Below are positions 25,451 to 36,054 of a stretch of 64,000 nucleotides of DNA, piece after piece. The notes below the pieces were generated by a model. That model saw only the letters and a program-made list of their open reading frames with translations. It did no database searches and was not told the DNA's origin. The number at the start of each line of letters is the position of its first letter. The stretch's first letter is position 1. The stretch spans positions 1,612,001-1,676,000 of the forward strand of contig NZ_CP048264.1 in assembly GCF_019469185.1 (NCBI RefSeq). The letters are read 5' to 3'. The stretch comes from Gilliamella sp. ESL0441 (lineage in GTDB: Bacteria; Pseudomonadota; Gammaproteobacteria; Enterobacterales; Orbaceae). The position numbers and the translations under genes were made by a program.

Positions 25451-27187
25451 ATGACTAAACAAAATCGCCAGCAAATCAAACTCACTCATGTGACCAAAGT
25501 GTTTAAGCAAAAAAATCAGCAAGTCACTGTCGCACTAAAACCTTTATCGACAACAATTTTTGCACAGGGTGTGACAGGATTGGTTGGCCCTGACGGTGCA
25601 GGGAAAACAACACTATTGCGTATGCTGGCAGGCTTGCTTTCGCCAAGTGCAGGTCAAATTAATGTTGCGCAATATAATCCGACTGAAGATCGGGAACAAT
25701 TGCGCGCAATTTTAGGCTATATGCCTCAAAAGTTTGGTCTTTACGAGGATTTGACGGTTATTGAAAACCTTAATTTATTTGCAGATCTGCGACATATCAA
25801 ACAAGAAGAACGTCAACAAATTTTTGCCAAACTCCTAAAATTCACCGATTTAACTAAATTTACCCAACGTTTGGCAGGCAAGTTATCGGGGGGAATGAAG
25901 CAAAAACTGGGGTTAGCATGTACTTTGCTTGGCGATCCACAAATATTATTACTTGATGAGCCAGGTGTTGGCGTGGATCCTATTTCACGCCAAGAACTTT
26001 GGCACATGGTTCATCAACTAGCCAAAGAAGGGATGTTAATTATCTGGAGCACCTCTTATCTTGATGAAGCCGAGCAATGTGAAACAATTTTACTGATGAA
26101 TCAAGGTGAATTACTCTTTCAAGGTCAACCCTCATGTTTAACTGAACGTGTCAAAGATCGGGTTTACCTGCTCACTTCGCCAACTTCACATCGTCGGTTA
26201 TTACAAAAAGCCTTAAAACTCCCTGAAGTCAGTGACGGCGTGATTGAAGGTGACCGTATTCGCTTAATACTCAAGCCGAATCACGCCATTGAACAAGTCA
26301 TAGCAAAACTTGGGACACTTAACATCACTTATCAACCTACCTTAGGACGGTTTGAAGATGCGTTTATTGACCGATTAGGCGGAATAACTCAAAAAGAATC
26401 AATATTAACTAAAATTATGCCGCAGGTTGCCGGTCTGCCAAACGATATTGTCATAGAAGCAAAAGATCTTACCCGAACTTTTGGTAATTTTATTGCAACG
26501 GATCATGTTAATTTTGCCATAAAGCGTGGTGAAATATTTGGTTTATTAGGGCCCAATGGCGCAGGTAAATCGACAACATTTAAAATGATGTGTGGTTTAT
26601 TACCGATTAGTGATGGGCAAGCGTTAGTATTGGGATTTGATCTCAAAAAAAGTGCAACTAAAGTACGTGAACGCATTGGCTATATGGCACAACGTTTTTC
26701 TTTATATGACAGATTAACTGTAAGCCAAAATTTAAGCTTCTTTTCAGGTATCTACGGCTTAATGGGCAGTGAACAAACACTGCGCATGAATGAGATGATA
26801 ACCGCATTTAATTTTGAGCCGATTTTAGACAAAACACCAGAATCACTCCCCTTAGGATTCAAACAGCGATTAGCTTTAGCCTGTGCGTTAATGCATAAAC
26901 CCGATATTGTGTTTCTTGATGAACCGACATCTGGCGTCGATCCTATCACTCGTCGTGAGTTCTGGATCCATATCAACAGTCTAGTCGAAAAAGGAGTTAC
27001 GGTCATGGTCACCACTCACTTTATGGACGAAGCCGAATATTGTGATCGCATTGCATTAATTAATGGTGGCAAGTTAATTGCTTTGGGTTCCCCCAACCAA
27101 CTTAAACAATCGGTCGCAAGCAACGCCACCATGGAGCAAGCCTTTATTAAATTGGTTAACGACGCTAACTCAGGGGCAACAAAATGA
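25451..27187 (+). CDS. ybhF: YbhF, tandem ATPase of the YbhFSR ABC exporter
   Basis: 578 residues, equal in length to E. coli YbhF. It has two fused nucleotide-binding domains. NBD1 has Walker A GPDGAGKTT (46-54), signature LSGGMKQ and Walker B LLLDEPGVGVDP. NBD2 has GPNGAGKST, the degenerate signature LPLGFKQ and Walker B FLDEPTSGVDP. The weak second signature also occurs in E. coli YbhF, so it is not damage. It powers drug export; E. coli work links it to cefoperazone, chloramphenicol and tetracycline. Its stop overlaps the ybhS start (ATGA). Confidence 0.95.
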   Translation: MTKQNRQQIKLTHVTKVFKQKNQQVTVALKPLSTTIFAQGVTGLVGPDGAGKTTLLRMLAGLLSPSAGQINVAQYNPTEDREQLRAILGYMPQKFGLYEDLTVIENLNLFADLRHIKQEERQQIFAKLLKFTDLTKFTQRLAGKLSGGMKQKLGLACTLLGDPQILLLDEPGVGVDPISRQELWHMVHQLAKEGMLIIWSTSYLDEAEQCETILLMNQGELLFQGQPSCLTERVKDRVYLLTSPTSHRRLLQKALKLPEVSDGVIEGDRIRLILKPNHAIEQVIAKLGTLNITYQPTLGRFEDAFIDRLGGITQKESILTKIMPQVAGLPNDIVIEAKDLTRTFGNFIATDHVNFAIKRGEIFGLLGPNGAGKSTTFKMMCGLLPISDGQALVLGFDLKKSATKVRERIGYMAQRFSLYDRLTVSQNLSFFSGIYGLMGSEQTLRMNEMITAFNFEPILDKTPESLPLGFKQRLALACALMHKPDIVFLDEPTSGVDPITRREFWIHINSLVEKGVTVMVTTHFMDEAEYCDRIALINGGKLIALGSPNQLKQSVASNATMEQAFIKLVNDANSGATK

Positions 27188-28302
27188 TATTTTCACTATC
27201 TCGAACATTAACACTGTGTAAAAAAGAGATGAAACAGATTATTCGTGACCCGAGCAGTTGGATTATGTCAATTATTATTCCATTGATATTACTCTTCTTA
27301 TTTGGCTATGGTATTAGTTTAGATTCCAATAAAATCCGTGTTGGGGTATTAGTTGAACAAAAAAGTCAACCTGCCCATGATTTTGTCCAAGTATTAAATG
27401 GTTCCCCCTATATTGACCCCATATATCTGGATAATCGTTCAGCATTATCGGCAAAATTAAATGCTGGCGAAATTCGAGGTATGCTTATCATTCCAGTTAA
27501 TTTTGCTCAACAAGTGCAAAATAGGCAAGCAGCCATTCAGTTAATTACCGATGGAAGTGAGCCGAATACCGCTAATTTTGTACAAGGTTATTTAACCGGC
27601 GTGTGGCAAATCTGGTTACAGCAGCGCAGTCAACAGCAATTAATGAGTAGTCAACCAATGATCGACATGACTTCGCACGTTTGGTTTAACTCCGCAGCAA
27701 TCAGCAAAAATTTTATTTTGCCTGGTGCAATAACCATTATTATGACGATAATTGGCTCGATATTGACGTCGCTAGTCATAGCTCGAGAATGGGAACGTGG
27801 CACAATGGAAGCATTGCTCTCTACCCCGATGACCAAGTTGGAGTTCTTATTATCTAAATTGATTCCCTATTACTTAATCGGTTTAATAGCCTTAATTATC
27901 TGTTTTATTGTCACCGTAGGCATTATGCATGTCCCTTTTCGTGGATCCTTTACGTTATTGTTACTACTCAGCAGTCTATTTTTATTGGTGATTTTGCAAC
28001 TTGGTTTATTAATATCCACCCTTACGCGGAATCAATTTAATGCCGCAATGATAGCGTTAAACGCGGCCTATTTACCTGCGGTCATGCTGTCAGGTTTTGT
28101 ATTTGAAATCAATAGTATGCCTGCTATCATTCAACTGGTTACCTATATCATTCCTGCACGTTACTACGTCAATATTCTACAAACCCTCTTTTTAGCGGGC
28201 GATATTTTTTCAGTCATGCTGATTAATGCAGGCTTTTTACTGATGTGTTTATTGCTGTTATTTGTGGTGATTTTCAAAAAAACCCGAATGCAATTAGATT
28301 AA
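27184..28302 (+). CDS. ybhS: YbhS, ABC-2 type permease subunit
   Basis: 372 residues (E. coli 377). One N-terminal TM helix (about 25-45), a large periplasmic loop (about 50-170) and five C-terminal TM helices give the ABC-2 permease plan. KEMKQIIRDPSSWIMSIIIPL and REWERGTMEALLSTPMTKLEF are family signatures. It heterodimerises with YbhR and is driven by YbhF. The start overlaps ybhF by 4 bp. Confidence 0.94.
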   Translation: MIFSLSRTLTLCKKEMKQIIRDPSSWIMSIIIPLILLFLFGYGISLDSNKIRVGVLVEQKSQPAHDFVQVLNGSPYIDPIYLDNRSALSAKLNAGEIRGMLIIPVNFAQQVQNRQAAIQLITDGSEPNTANFVQGYLTGVWQIWLQQRSQQQLMSSQPMIDMTSHVWFNSAAISKNFILPGAITIIMTIIGSILTSLVIAREWERGTMEALLSTPMTKLEFLLSKLIPYYLIGLIALIICFIVTVGIMHVPFRGSFTLLLLLSSLFLLVILQLGLLISTLTRNQFNAAMIALNAAYLPAVMLSGFVFEINSMPAIIQLVTYIIPARYYVNILQTLFLAGDIFSVMLINAGFLLMCLLLLFVVIFKKTRMQLD

Positions 28303-28319
28303 GGTAAAGAAGTAATACT

Positions 28320-29435
28320 ATGTTAAAATTTTTCAACACTATCGCCTTTTACCGCACATTAACTCTAATCAAAAAGGAGTTAGCCCTACTTTGGCAAGAC
28401 AAACAGACACGCATTATCTTAATCGTGCCAGTATTGCTACAAATTTTTATCTTTCCCTTTGCTGCAACCTTGAATGTCAATAATGCGACCATTGCCGTTT
28501 ATCGCCCCACGATTGATGAACCGACGACGGAGTTAATCGATCGTATAGCCCATGCCAGCAGTTTTTCAAACGTATTGATATTAGATTCACAGCAAGCCAT
28601 TACTGACACGATTAATCATCAAAAGGCCTTAGTGGTTGTACAATTTCCTGCTGATTTTTCTCGCAAGTTACTGAATGGACAATCGCCACAAATCCAAATA
28701 ATTTTAGACGGTCGTAAATCGAATAGTGCCCAAATTGCCGCTAACTATATTCAACAAATTATTATGCAATATCAGCAACAAAATATGAATCAAGATAAGG
28801 GCGGATTAATCGTTCGTCACCATTATAACAGTAATTTAGACTATAAACATTTTATCTTACCTTCGCTGGTTGCACTTATTACCACCATTGGCGTTATGAT
28901 CGTAACCTCGTTATCAGTAGCGAGAGAACGTGAACAAGGTACGCTTGACCAACTACGTATTTCACCTTTAATGACATGGCAAATTTTTGTTGGTAAAGCG
29001 ATACCGGCAATCATTGTGGCAACATTACAAGGAACAATCGTACTTATTGCCAGTATTTTTATATATCAAATCCCGTTTCAAGGATCATTTATTTGGTACT
29101 ATGTCTGTATGATGAGTTACGGACTCTCTTTAGTGGGATTTGGATTATTTATATCAGCACTTTGCTCAACTCAACAACAGGCCTTTATCGGTATTATTAC
29201 CTTTATGGTGCCTGCTATTTTACTATCTGGTTTTATTGCGCCAATCGAAAACATGCCACTCTGCTTACAGTATTTAACTGAAATCAATCCAGTGCGTCAC
29301 TTTATCGAATTGACTAAACAGATTTATTTAAAAAACGTCAATTTTTCAATCATCTGGCAAAGTCTATGGAAGCTCTATGCAATCACCATACTATTAGGCG
29401 GTATGGCTTATTATTTATTTAAAAAATATATGTAA
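28320..29435 (+). CDS. ybhR: YbhR, ABC-2 type permease subunit
   Basis: 371 residues (E. coli 368), the paralogous permease partner of YbhS with the same plan. [20 protein letters not shown] opens it, and [20 protein letters not shown] precedes the C-terminal helices. It begins 17 bp after ybhS and ends the operon. I saw no obvious terminator immediately downstream; a 310-bp AT-rich region follows. Confidence 0.94.
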   Translation: MLKFFNTIAFYRTLTLIKKELALLWQDKQTRIILIVPVLLQIFIFPFAATLNVNNATIAVYRPTIDEPTTELIDRIAHASSFSNVLILDSQQAITDTINHQKALVVVQFPADFSRKLLNGQSPQIQIILDGRKSNSAQIAANYIQQIIMQYQQQNMNQDKGGLIVRHHYNSNLDYKHFILPSLVALITTIGVMIVTSLSVAREREQGTLDQLRISPLMTWQIFVGKAIPAIIVATLQGTIVLIASIFIYQIPFQGSFIWYYVCMMSYGLSLVGFGLFISALCSTQQQAFIGIITFMVPAILLSGFIAPIENMPLCLQYLTEINPVRHFIELTKQIYLKNVNFSIIWQSLWKLYAITILLGGMAYYLFKKYM

Positions 29436-29747
29436 ATAGAAAAAAAGTATTTAACAATATTAAAAATTTAAACAAATGAACTAGCTAAACTTGAGATTAT
29501 TTATCCTAAAATCACTTAAAATCAATAATCAAAAATTATCAATAAAACACTTCTTTTTGTTTTAATTAATTCATGATGTTTTTGCATTTTTTATGGCAAT
29601 TTATTGTTTAGCGATTTATAAAACACCTTCTTGTTTAATTTAAATATTATTGACCTAATGACAGTTCATTTGTCATCATATTAGTAAACTGCAATATAAA
29701 ACAGTATTTCGTTACTCTTTTTTATATAAAATAATATTGATTGAGTA
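29436..29747. other. AT-rich intergenic region after ybhR
   Basis: About 310 bp of very AT-rich sequence with short homopolymer runs. I see no ORF, RNA gene, clear hairpin or operator. It presumably holds the promoter of the next gene. Confidence 0.5.
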
Positions 29748-30815
29748 ATGATTAAAATTACAATAAACAATTATCAGGATGCACAATATATGGATTATTA
29801 TTTTCAAATTATGACTGGTTATATATCAGACCTAAAAATATTCAATAACACCGAAACTTTCCTTGAAGCGACAAAAACAGCTGGTTTAACAGAAACAGAT
29901 ATATTAAAAATAGGCAATATGAATCAAGTTCATGAGCTCAATCTTATAAGAAACAGAAACCCTGAATTAACTGAAAAAGATAATTTAGTGCAATTTTTTC
30001 AATGTAAATTAGGCAACAATATTATTGAAGGAGTATTTTCAAGAGTTTATTTTCATGATGGTGATTATGTTGAAATGGTTGTAGATCCTATACAAGATGG
30101 TAACTATTTTGCTTATGCTGTACGCCGTCCGAAAGACTTTCATTTATGGCTACACCCTTTTGCAACTGAAGGATCGGAATCCATGATGCGATATTCATCA
30201 TTTTGGGATGATGCAATGATAATTATTTCAATTTCGTTAGTTATTCCTTTGATTTGTCTTATAATGGAAGTCGGGAATAATCCCCTTTTTTTAATATCAT
30301 TGAGCTTAATTTCTGTTTTATTATCGCTTCATGTTTATCGTAAAAAAAAATCTTATAAGCACACCCTATTATCAAAAACTCAGGTTGCAGAAAAAATATT
30401 TAGAACTTTAGGTTATCAAACTCCAGAAAAAGTTGATTTGATAAAAGATGAAAGAGAGTATTTTTACAAAAAGTTTAACGCGTTATTTGATGACTATATT
30501 GAAAACTATTTCGACTGGGATGAAGAAGACATTGAAGAAAGAAAAAAGTACGCTAATTATAATGAAGAGGGTTTAAATTGCAATTCATTCGATACACCAG
30601 CTATAGATAGATATGAAATCTTAAAAGAGTTTATTGAAATTTACAAAAATGAGGTATCATCAGACGATAATGAACGAGATAAATTAGTTAAACATTTTTT
30701 ACGTGAAGTTCCCTCTGAAGGTGTTTCATGGGTTGTTTTGTATCACAATGCGCCTTTAATTCCATCTTATATAAAAAAAACACATACCGAAAACTCAATA
30801 AAAACGACAAATTAA
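29748..30815 (+). CDS. Unknown membrane protein resembling putative T6SS-effector family
   Basis: 355 residues. A beta-rich N-terminal part (about 15-150) contains SRVYFHDGDYVEMVV and RRPKDFHLWLHPFATEGSE. A membrane hairpin (about 154-173 and 178-196) and a charged alpha-helical C-terminal domain (about 200-340, DWDEEDIEERKKY) follow. The 'GD.VE.V ... RP.D..LW.HP...G' run is what I recall from proteins labelled putative type VI secretion effectors, but that label rests on memory. No T6SS or immunity gene is adjacent. It lies alone in an AT-rich island, ahead of a terminator shared with proP. Confidence 0.5.
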   Translation: MIKITINNYQDAQYMDYYFQIMTGYISDLKIFNNTETFLEATKTAGLTETDILKIGNMNQVHELNLIRNRNPELTEKDNLVQFFQCKLGNNIIEGVFSRVYFHDGDYVEMVVDPIQDGNYFAYAVRRPKDFHLWLHPFATEGSESMMRYSSFWDDAMIIISISLVIPLICLIMEVGNNPLFLISLSLISVLLSLHVYRKKKSYKHTLLSKTQVAEKIFRTLGYQTPEKVDLIKDEREYFYKKFNALFDDYIENYFDWDEEDIEERKKYANYNEEGLNCNSFDTPAIDRYEILKEFIEIYKNEVSSDDNERDKLVKHFLREVPSEGVSWVVLYHNAPLIPSYIKKTHTENSIKTTN

Positions 30816-30866
30816 ATGGCTAATAAATGATTAATCAAAACCAACCAATCTTATTGATATAATTTA

Positions 30867-30894
30867 AAAAAAATGGGGATTAGAATTAATCCCC
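30867..30894 (-). terminator. Terminator for proP (minus strand)
   Basis: GGGGATT and AATCCCC form a 7-bp GC-capped stem with a 6-nt loop. On the minus strand it is followed by ATTTTTTT, a good intrinsic terminator about 115 bp beyond the proP stop. On the plus strand it lies just after the unknown gene but lacks a T tract. Confidence 0.75.
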
Positions 30895-31010
30895 CTCAAA
30901 TTATCTTATTCATTAAATTTTTCACATACGACCACTAAAAATGACTATAGATTGCTATTGTGTTAAACGAGCTATCGGTAGACTCCCTAATAACTGGAAT
31001 CATGTAATTT

Positions 31011-32504
31011 TCAATCTAACTTAGGATGCTGATCCACTAAATCTTGACGCTGTTCTTGCAGATTCTCGATTTGTTCGTCAATATCTTCAACTTTTTGTTC
31101 AATTGAATCAAAATGATCCGATAAAATTTCTTTTGCTTCTCGACGATTTGAAGCGGCTGGTGTGGCGCCTCTTAATGGTTGATTTGCGGTTTCTCGCATT
31201 TTTAAACCAGTGACTAATCCAACAATTGCTACAACCATCAAATAGTATGCAGGCATATATAAGTTATTGGTTTCTTCGACAAGCCAAGCTGCCACTGTTG
31301 GGGTTGCTCCGGCAATTAATACCGAGATATTAAAAGCGATAGCTAACGCACTAAACCGGATATTGGTAGGAAAAATAGCGGGTAAAATAGATGCCATCAC
31401 ACCTGTAAAGCAATTAAGTAGTATGGCAAGTATTAGTAATCCCAAAAAGATTAAACCAATATTATCACTATTAATCATCATAAAGGCCGGATAAGCAAGA
31501 ATAAGTAACCCCACACTACCGCCAATAATAAAGGGTTTTCGCCCAATTTTATCACTTATTAAGCCAATCATAGGTTGAACAAATAGCATACCAATCATTA
31601 TCGCAATAATCAGTAATACACCATGATCGGAATGATAATTTAAATCGTGCGATAAATAACTTGGCATATACGTCAGCAACATATAATAAGTAACATTGGT
31701 CACGATCACTAAGCCCACGCAGACCATAAAACTCTTCCAATATTGGGTTAAAATCTGTTTTAACGTAATTTTAGTTGGTTTTTCAGACCGTTGTTCATTA
31801 GACTCAGATTGTTGCTGAAAAGTGGGCGTTTCCTCAAGCGCATGACGCAAATACAGACCAATTACCCCTAAAGGTAACGCAAAAAAGAACGGGATACGCC
31901 ATCCCCAATCTCGAAATTTGGCATCACCTAATAAAGTAGATAAAATGACAACCAACCCTGCACCAATTAAAAAGCCTGCAATTGACCCAAAATCCAGCCA
32001 ACTCCCCATAAATCCTCGTTTACGATCAGGCGAATATTCAGCCACAAAGGTTGCCGCTCCAGAATATTCACCACCAATTGAAAATCCTTGTGCTAATTTC
32101 GCCAGTAACAATAAGATTGGTGCGGTAATCCCAATAGTTGCATAAGAAGGAATTAAGCCAATACAAAAGGTACTTAACGACATAATCACAATTGTCATAG
32201 ACAGCACCTTTTGCCGTCCTAATTTGTCACCTAATAAACCAAACACCACACCGCCCAATGGACGCACTAAAAAAGGGACTGAAAAAGTGGCTAACGCAGC
32301 GACAACTTGAACACTGGGCGATGCATTTGAAAAGAACACCTGCCCTAATATATAGGCTAAGAAACCATAAACACCAAAATCAAACCACTCCATCGCATTA
32401 CCGAGTGCAGCAGCCGTAATGGCTTTTTTAAGCTTACTATCATCAATAATGGTAATATCATTAATATTCAAAGGTTTTGTAATTGACTTTTTTGCCTTCT
32501 TCAT
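31011..32504 (-). CDS. proP: ProP, osmosensing proline/betaine:H+ symporter
   Basis: About 497 residues from the ATG at 32504, with AGGCGG upstream; the TTG at 32528 is also in frame. Twelve-helix MFS protein with ALGNAMEWFDFGVYGF at the start, GDKLGRQK in the first cytoplasmic loop and GGEYSGAATFVAEY typical of the metabolite:H+ symporter family. The C-terminal SDHFDSIEQKVEDIDEQIEN is the heptad coiled coil of osmoregulated ProP (E. coli 500 aa), so osmotic tuning is likely retained. Confidence 0.94.
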   Translation of the reverse strand: MKKAKKSITKPLNINDITIIDDSKLKKAITAAALGNAMEWFDFGVYGFLAYILGQVFFSNASPSVQVVAALATFSVPFLVRPLGGVVFGLLGDKLGRQKVLSMTIVIMSLSTFCIGLIPSYATIGITAPILLLLAKLAQGFSIGGEYSGAATFVAEYSPDRKRGFMGSWLDFGSIAGFLIGAGLVVILSTLLGDAKFRDWGWRIPFFFALPLGVIGLYLRHALEETPTFQQQSESNEQRSEKPTKITLKQILTQYWKSFMVCVGLVIVTNVTYYMLLTYMPSYLSHDLNYHSDHGVLLIIAIMIGMLFVQPMIGLISDKIGRKPFIIGGSVGLLILAYPAFMMINSDNIGLIFLGLLILAILLNCFTGVMASILPAIFPTNIRFSALAIAFNISVLIAGATPTVAAWLVEETNNLYMPAYYLMVVAIVGLVTGLKMRETANQPLRGATPAASNRREAKEILSDHFDSIEQKVEDIDEQIENLQEQRQDLVDQHPKLD

Positions 32505-32932
32505 AAAAAACCGCCTATTTTCATGCAAATTATGGAATAAGTTGAATACAATTTTGATAAAGACTTGCTATAGTGCTTTAGTGACAACAAATGGTTTATT
32601 GATTACTTAAATTTTGAAGATATACAAGGAACAGAAAAAGAATTAAACGATTTATCGTTATTACTATCAATCAATTAAGTTTGATAATTACGTTTAGTTT
32701 GACAAAAAATAGGCTTTAATTATAGCAACATAAGATCAGGTTGTAAAATTACAACCAATCTGATAGTTGAAAGTTTCACGTCAATATATTCGACACAATT
32801 CTGGTTAAATTTTTTTAAAATAGCTGTTCTACTCTTTTCTAAATCGTTCACCTGTAACAAATTTAACTTTACCTAGTATCCCATGAAATAATCCTTTAAA
32901 ATGACGTTACTAAAACTGATGAGGTAATTCCT
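32505..32932. other. Divergent intergenic region proP / ypfJ
   Basis: About 430 bp, AT-rich. It must hold promoters for both divergent genes. I see no ORF of substance, RNA gene or convincing regulator site. Confidence 0.5.
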
Positions 32933-33787
32933 ATGCGCTGGAGAGACCAAAGAGAGAGTGATAATATTGAAGATCGCCGCTCACAATCAGGAAGTGAACT
33001 AGGAACGCGAATTCCTATTGGTGGTAAAGGTAGAGTTGTTCTATTCATTGTTGTTTTAATCGCCGGCTATTATGGCGTTGATTTAACGGGTTTACTCAAT
33101 TCAGATGTTATTGATCTTAATAGCACTCCACAAAACAGCGCTGAGTATGCGATTGATGATCCGCAAGCAGCGAAATTTACGTCGGTCATTTTAGCCAGCA
33201 CCGAAGATTATTGGAGCCAGGAATTTAAACATCTCGGCAAAACTTATATCCCACCCAAATTAGTTCTTTATACAGGCTCAACGCAAACCTCTTGCGGTAC
33301 CGGTCAAACCTTTATGGGGCCGTTTTATTGTAGTATTGATAAAACGGTTTATCTGGACACTTCTTTCTATCAAGAGATGAAACAGCGACTAGGCGGTGGC
33401 GGTGATTTTGCGCAAGGTTATGTCATTGCCCATGAAATCGGTCACCATGTGCAAAATCTACTCGGCACATTTAATCAACTAAAACAATTTAAACAATATT
33501 CCGATGTTAGCGATAATCAATTATCAGTAAGATTAGAATTGCAAGCCGATTGCTATGCAGGGTTATGGGGAAATGCAGTTCAAAAACAGAACTTACTTGA
33601 AGTTGGTGATATCGAGCAAGCACTGAACACAACCGAAGCCATTGGTGATGATCGCCTACAACGACAACGTGATGGCTATGTAGTACCCGATAGTTTTACT
33701 CATGGCACGTCGAAACAACGTTACGCTTGGTTTAAAAAAGGGTTTGATAGTGGTTCAATTGAACAATGTGACACTTTTACTGAGTAA
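32933..33787 (+). CDS. ypfJ: YpfJ, neutral zinc metallopeptidase family protein
   Basis: 284 residues (E. coli YpfJ 287). A short cytoplasmic start ([16 protein letters not shown], typical of the family) is followed by one TM helix (about 34-52) and a periplasmic zincin domain. The zinc motif is H167-E-I-G-H171 in [10 protein letters not shown], with a later glutamate in [13 protein letters not shown]. Substrate is unknown. It lies 21 bp before surE and may be cotranscribed with it. Confidence 0.9.
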   Translation: MRWRDQRESDNIEDRRSQSGSELGTRIPIGGKGRVVLFIVVLIAGYYGVDLTGLLNSDVIDLNSTPQNSAEYAIDDPQAAKFTSVILASTEDYWSQEFKHLGKTYIPPKLVLYTGSTQTSCGTGQTFMGPFYCSIDKTVYLDTSFYQEMKQRLGGGGDFAQGYVIAHEIGHHVQNLLGTFNQLKQFKQYSDVSDNQLSVRLELQADCYAGLWGNAVQKQNLLEVGDIEQALNTTEAIGDDRLQRQRDGYVVPDSFTHGTSKQRYAWFKKGFDSGSIEQCDTFTE

Positions 33788-33808
33788 CGAACAACATAAG
33801 GAAACAAA

Positions 33809-34591
33809 ATGGATGTCAAATTAGTGAATCGTATTTTATTAGTGAATGATGACGGCATCGATGCCCAAGGTATCAAAATATTAAAAAATGTGGCGGAAAA
33901 ACTGGCTCATGAAGTTTGGGTAGTGGCGCCAATTATAGATCAAAGCGGCGTTTCTTGTTCCGTCAGTTTAAAAGCCCCATTCAGAGTTTCTAAACGTTCT
34001 CATACCGAATACGCCGTTTATGGTACGCCAGCAGATTGCATGTTATTTGCATTAAAACATCTAATGACAGACCAATTACCTGATTTAGTCTTATCCGGTA
34101 TTAATAATGGGTCTAATGTTGGCTTTGAAACGATTTTATCGGGTACCGTTGGGGCAGCCATGATGGCGATGACCCTTGGCGTACCGGCAATGGCATTAAG
34201 CCAAGTGAGCAGTGAAGATAATCAACCGACAAATTGGCATTGTGCCATTCACCATGCTGAAAACGTCATTCGAAAATTGCATGGGTTATCAATGCCTAAA
34301 AACATCTGTTTTAATGTCAATTTTCCAGATTGTAATGCTGATCAAATAAAAGGATATAAACTCACCAAACAAGGGGAACCGGATGTAAGCGAACTGATAC
34401 TCACCCCGACTAAAGACCCAGAAGGACATGACTATTTTTGGTTCAGAGCTAAACGAAATCAAACCGCTTGCCATGAAGACAAAGAACTGGATATAGCAAA
34501 CAGTGGCTATGTTGCAATCACGCCTATGAGTTATGAAAGAACACATTATCCTAGTCTTAACACATTGCAAAATGCGTTAAATTTTGACTAA
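33809..34591 (+). CDS. surE: SurE, survival nucleotidase (5'/3'-nucleotidase, exopolyphosphatase)
   Basis: 260 residues. ILLVNDDGIDAQGI carries the metal aspartates D14 and D15 and is the SurE hallmark. VAPIIDQSGVSCS, YGTPADCMLF, LSGINNGSNVG and SGTVGAAM complete the active site. It dephosphorylates nucleoside monophosphates and short polyphosphate. E. coli surE lies with pcm, nlpD and rpoS; here it follows ypfJ, so that context is lost. GGAAAC precedes the ATG. Confidence 0.95.
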   Translation: MDVKLVNRILLVNDDGIDAQGIKILKNVAEKLAHEVWVVAPIIDQSGVSCSVSLKAPFRVSKRSHTEYAVYGTPADCMLFALKHLMTDQLPDLVLSGINNGSNVGFETILSGTVGAAMMAMTLGVPAMALSQVSSEDNQPTNWHCAIHHAENVIRKLHGLSMPKNICFNVNFPDCNADQIKGYKLTKQGEPDVSELILTPTKDPEGHDYFWFRAKRNQTACHEDKELDIANSGYVAITPMSYERTHYPSLNTLQNALNFD

Positions 34592-34601
34592 TGCTTAATG
34601 C

Positions 34602-34630
34602 GTACGTCTTTCCTATATCGAAAGACGTAC
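34602..34630. terminator. Hairpin between surE and the SetA-type gene
   Basis: GTACGTCTTTC and GAAAGACGTAC form a perfect 11-bp stem with a 7-nt loop between converging genes. No T tract follows, so it may block transcription in either direction but is not a canonical intrinsic terminator. Confidence 0.55.
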
Positions 34631-34638
34631 AAAGACTA

Positions 34639-35844
34639 TTAAGGATTTGATTTTGATTCGTTAACAAAAGCACAAAACAGGAAAGAAACCGTCACCATAA
34701 TTAAAGCGATCCAATATATCATTTCATGTCCAAATGCTTTAGAGACGAAACCTTGAATCAGACCGGCAATGATAACGCTACACGTTATACCATTATTAAA
34801 AAGCGTTGAAGCAACGCCCATTCGGGTAGGAAGAAGATCTTGGAAATAGATAATTCCAATATTCGCCACAATACCGATGAAAAGTGCATTAAAAATTTGC
34901 AATGAAAATAGTGCTACTTCATTTTTGAACAGGATGATGCCAATATAAAACAGAACACCACAGCCAATTGCAATAAAAAATAGATTACGTTTTCCTAAAT
35001 AAGGTACTAAAAAACCAGCAATTAGCATAACCGGAATTTCGATTCCTGCAGCAAGCCCCATTAACTGACCCGGCAAGGAATCCGACAGATGTAAACTCGA
35101 TTTTATATATAATGGCATATCGATGATATACATCATATTCGCCGTCCACATAAATACGGTTGATAAAAATAAAAAAACCACATTTTTATTTTGGAATAAC
35201 GGTTGATTTATCTCCTGCTGATTTATAGCTTGAGTTTGCTGTGTAGCCGGATTTTTTTCGACTGAAGGCAAAAAAATGGCAACAAAGATCATCGCAACAA
35301 AAAACATCCCCATTGCACTTAGATACATGGTAGTAAAACCATACTCAATCGCTAGAGTAAATGACAAAGGTGGGCCAATAACCCAAGCCAAGGAAAGTTG
35401 AGCTCGAATAAGTGAGTTAAATGCCACAACATTACGACCCGTTTTAACCGCATACTCACGTGCTAACGCAAAAATTTGTGGCATTGCCGCTGAGGATAAT
35501 GCCGCAAATAACACACCCAACGTAATCAAAAAGATATAGTGCCGAGAAAAGGCAAAAATCAGACTATTGAAAACACCCATTAAACAACAGAATATGACAA
35601 TGAGTCGTCTGTCCCCTTTTTTATCCGAATATTTCGCCAACAAGAAACTCCCCACAATACTGGCAATCGCATTGACTGAATAAAAAAGACCGACAAGAAT
35701 GGGATCAACATTGACTTCATCAGTTAAAAAACGACTTAATGTCGGAGATTGTAAAGCGCCTGCGATCCCGATAATGAAAGTAGTAACAAGAAAAGCAGTA
35801 AAAATTACCCCTTTTAATTGTCGAAAAGATGAAGTACTCGGCAT
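34639..35844 (-). CDS. SetA/SetB-type sugar efflux transporter (MFS)
   Basis: 401 residues with twelve TM helices. IIGIAGALQSPTLSRFLTDEV, DKKGDRRLIVIFCCLMGV and PQIFALAREYAVKTGRN match Set-family exporters. E. coli SetA and SetB export glucosides, lactose or IPTG-like sugars and help relieve sugar-phosphate stress. I cannot tell SetA, SetB and SetC apart. It is monocistronic, convergent with surE and divergent from zntA. Confidence 0.88.
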   Translation of the reverse strand: MPSTSSFRQLKGVIFTAFLVTTFIIGIAGALQSPTLSRFLTDEVNVDPILVGLFYSVNAIASIVGSFLLAKYSDKKGDRRLIVIFCCLMGVFNSLIFAFSRHYIFLITLGVLFAALSSAAMPQIFALAREYAVKTGRNVVAFNSLIRAQLSLAWVIGPPLSFTLAIEYGFTTMYLSAMGMFFVAMIFVAIFLPSVEKNPATQQTQAINQQEINQPLFQNKNVVFLFLSTVFMWTANMMYIIDMPLYIKSSLHLSDSLPGQLMGLAAGIEIPVMLIAGFLVPYLGKRNLFFIAIGCGVLFYIGIILFKNEVALFSLQIFNALFIGIVANIGIIYFQDLLPTRMGVASTLFNNGITCSVIIAGLIQGFVSKAFGHEMIYWIALIMVTVSFLFCAFVNESKSNP

Positions 35845-36054
35845 AGTGATTTCCTGTATATAGAATGAAATAATTATATACTGAAAATAAGCATAACAAA
35901 AAACATGTTAAGCATTCGGGTTTAATCCCACATGATTTGTTTTCAATCCTTTTTAATTAAGACAAACCAAACCTTGACAAATATCATTAAAAAAAGATTT
36001 ATTTTTAATGATACAAGCGTACAATAAAAATCATCGACTAGCCGAGGTAACGTT

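Noticed and set aside
35974..36030. Possible MerR/ZntR-type promoter before zntA (TTGACA with distant -10)
   Set aside because: No long dyad lies between the hexamers and the -10 choice is arbitrary.
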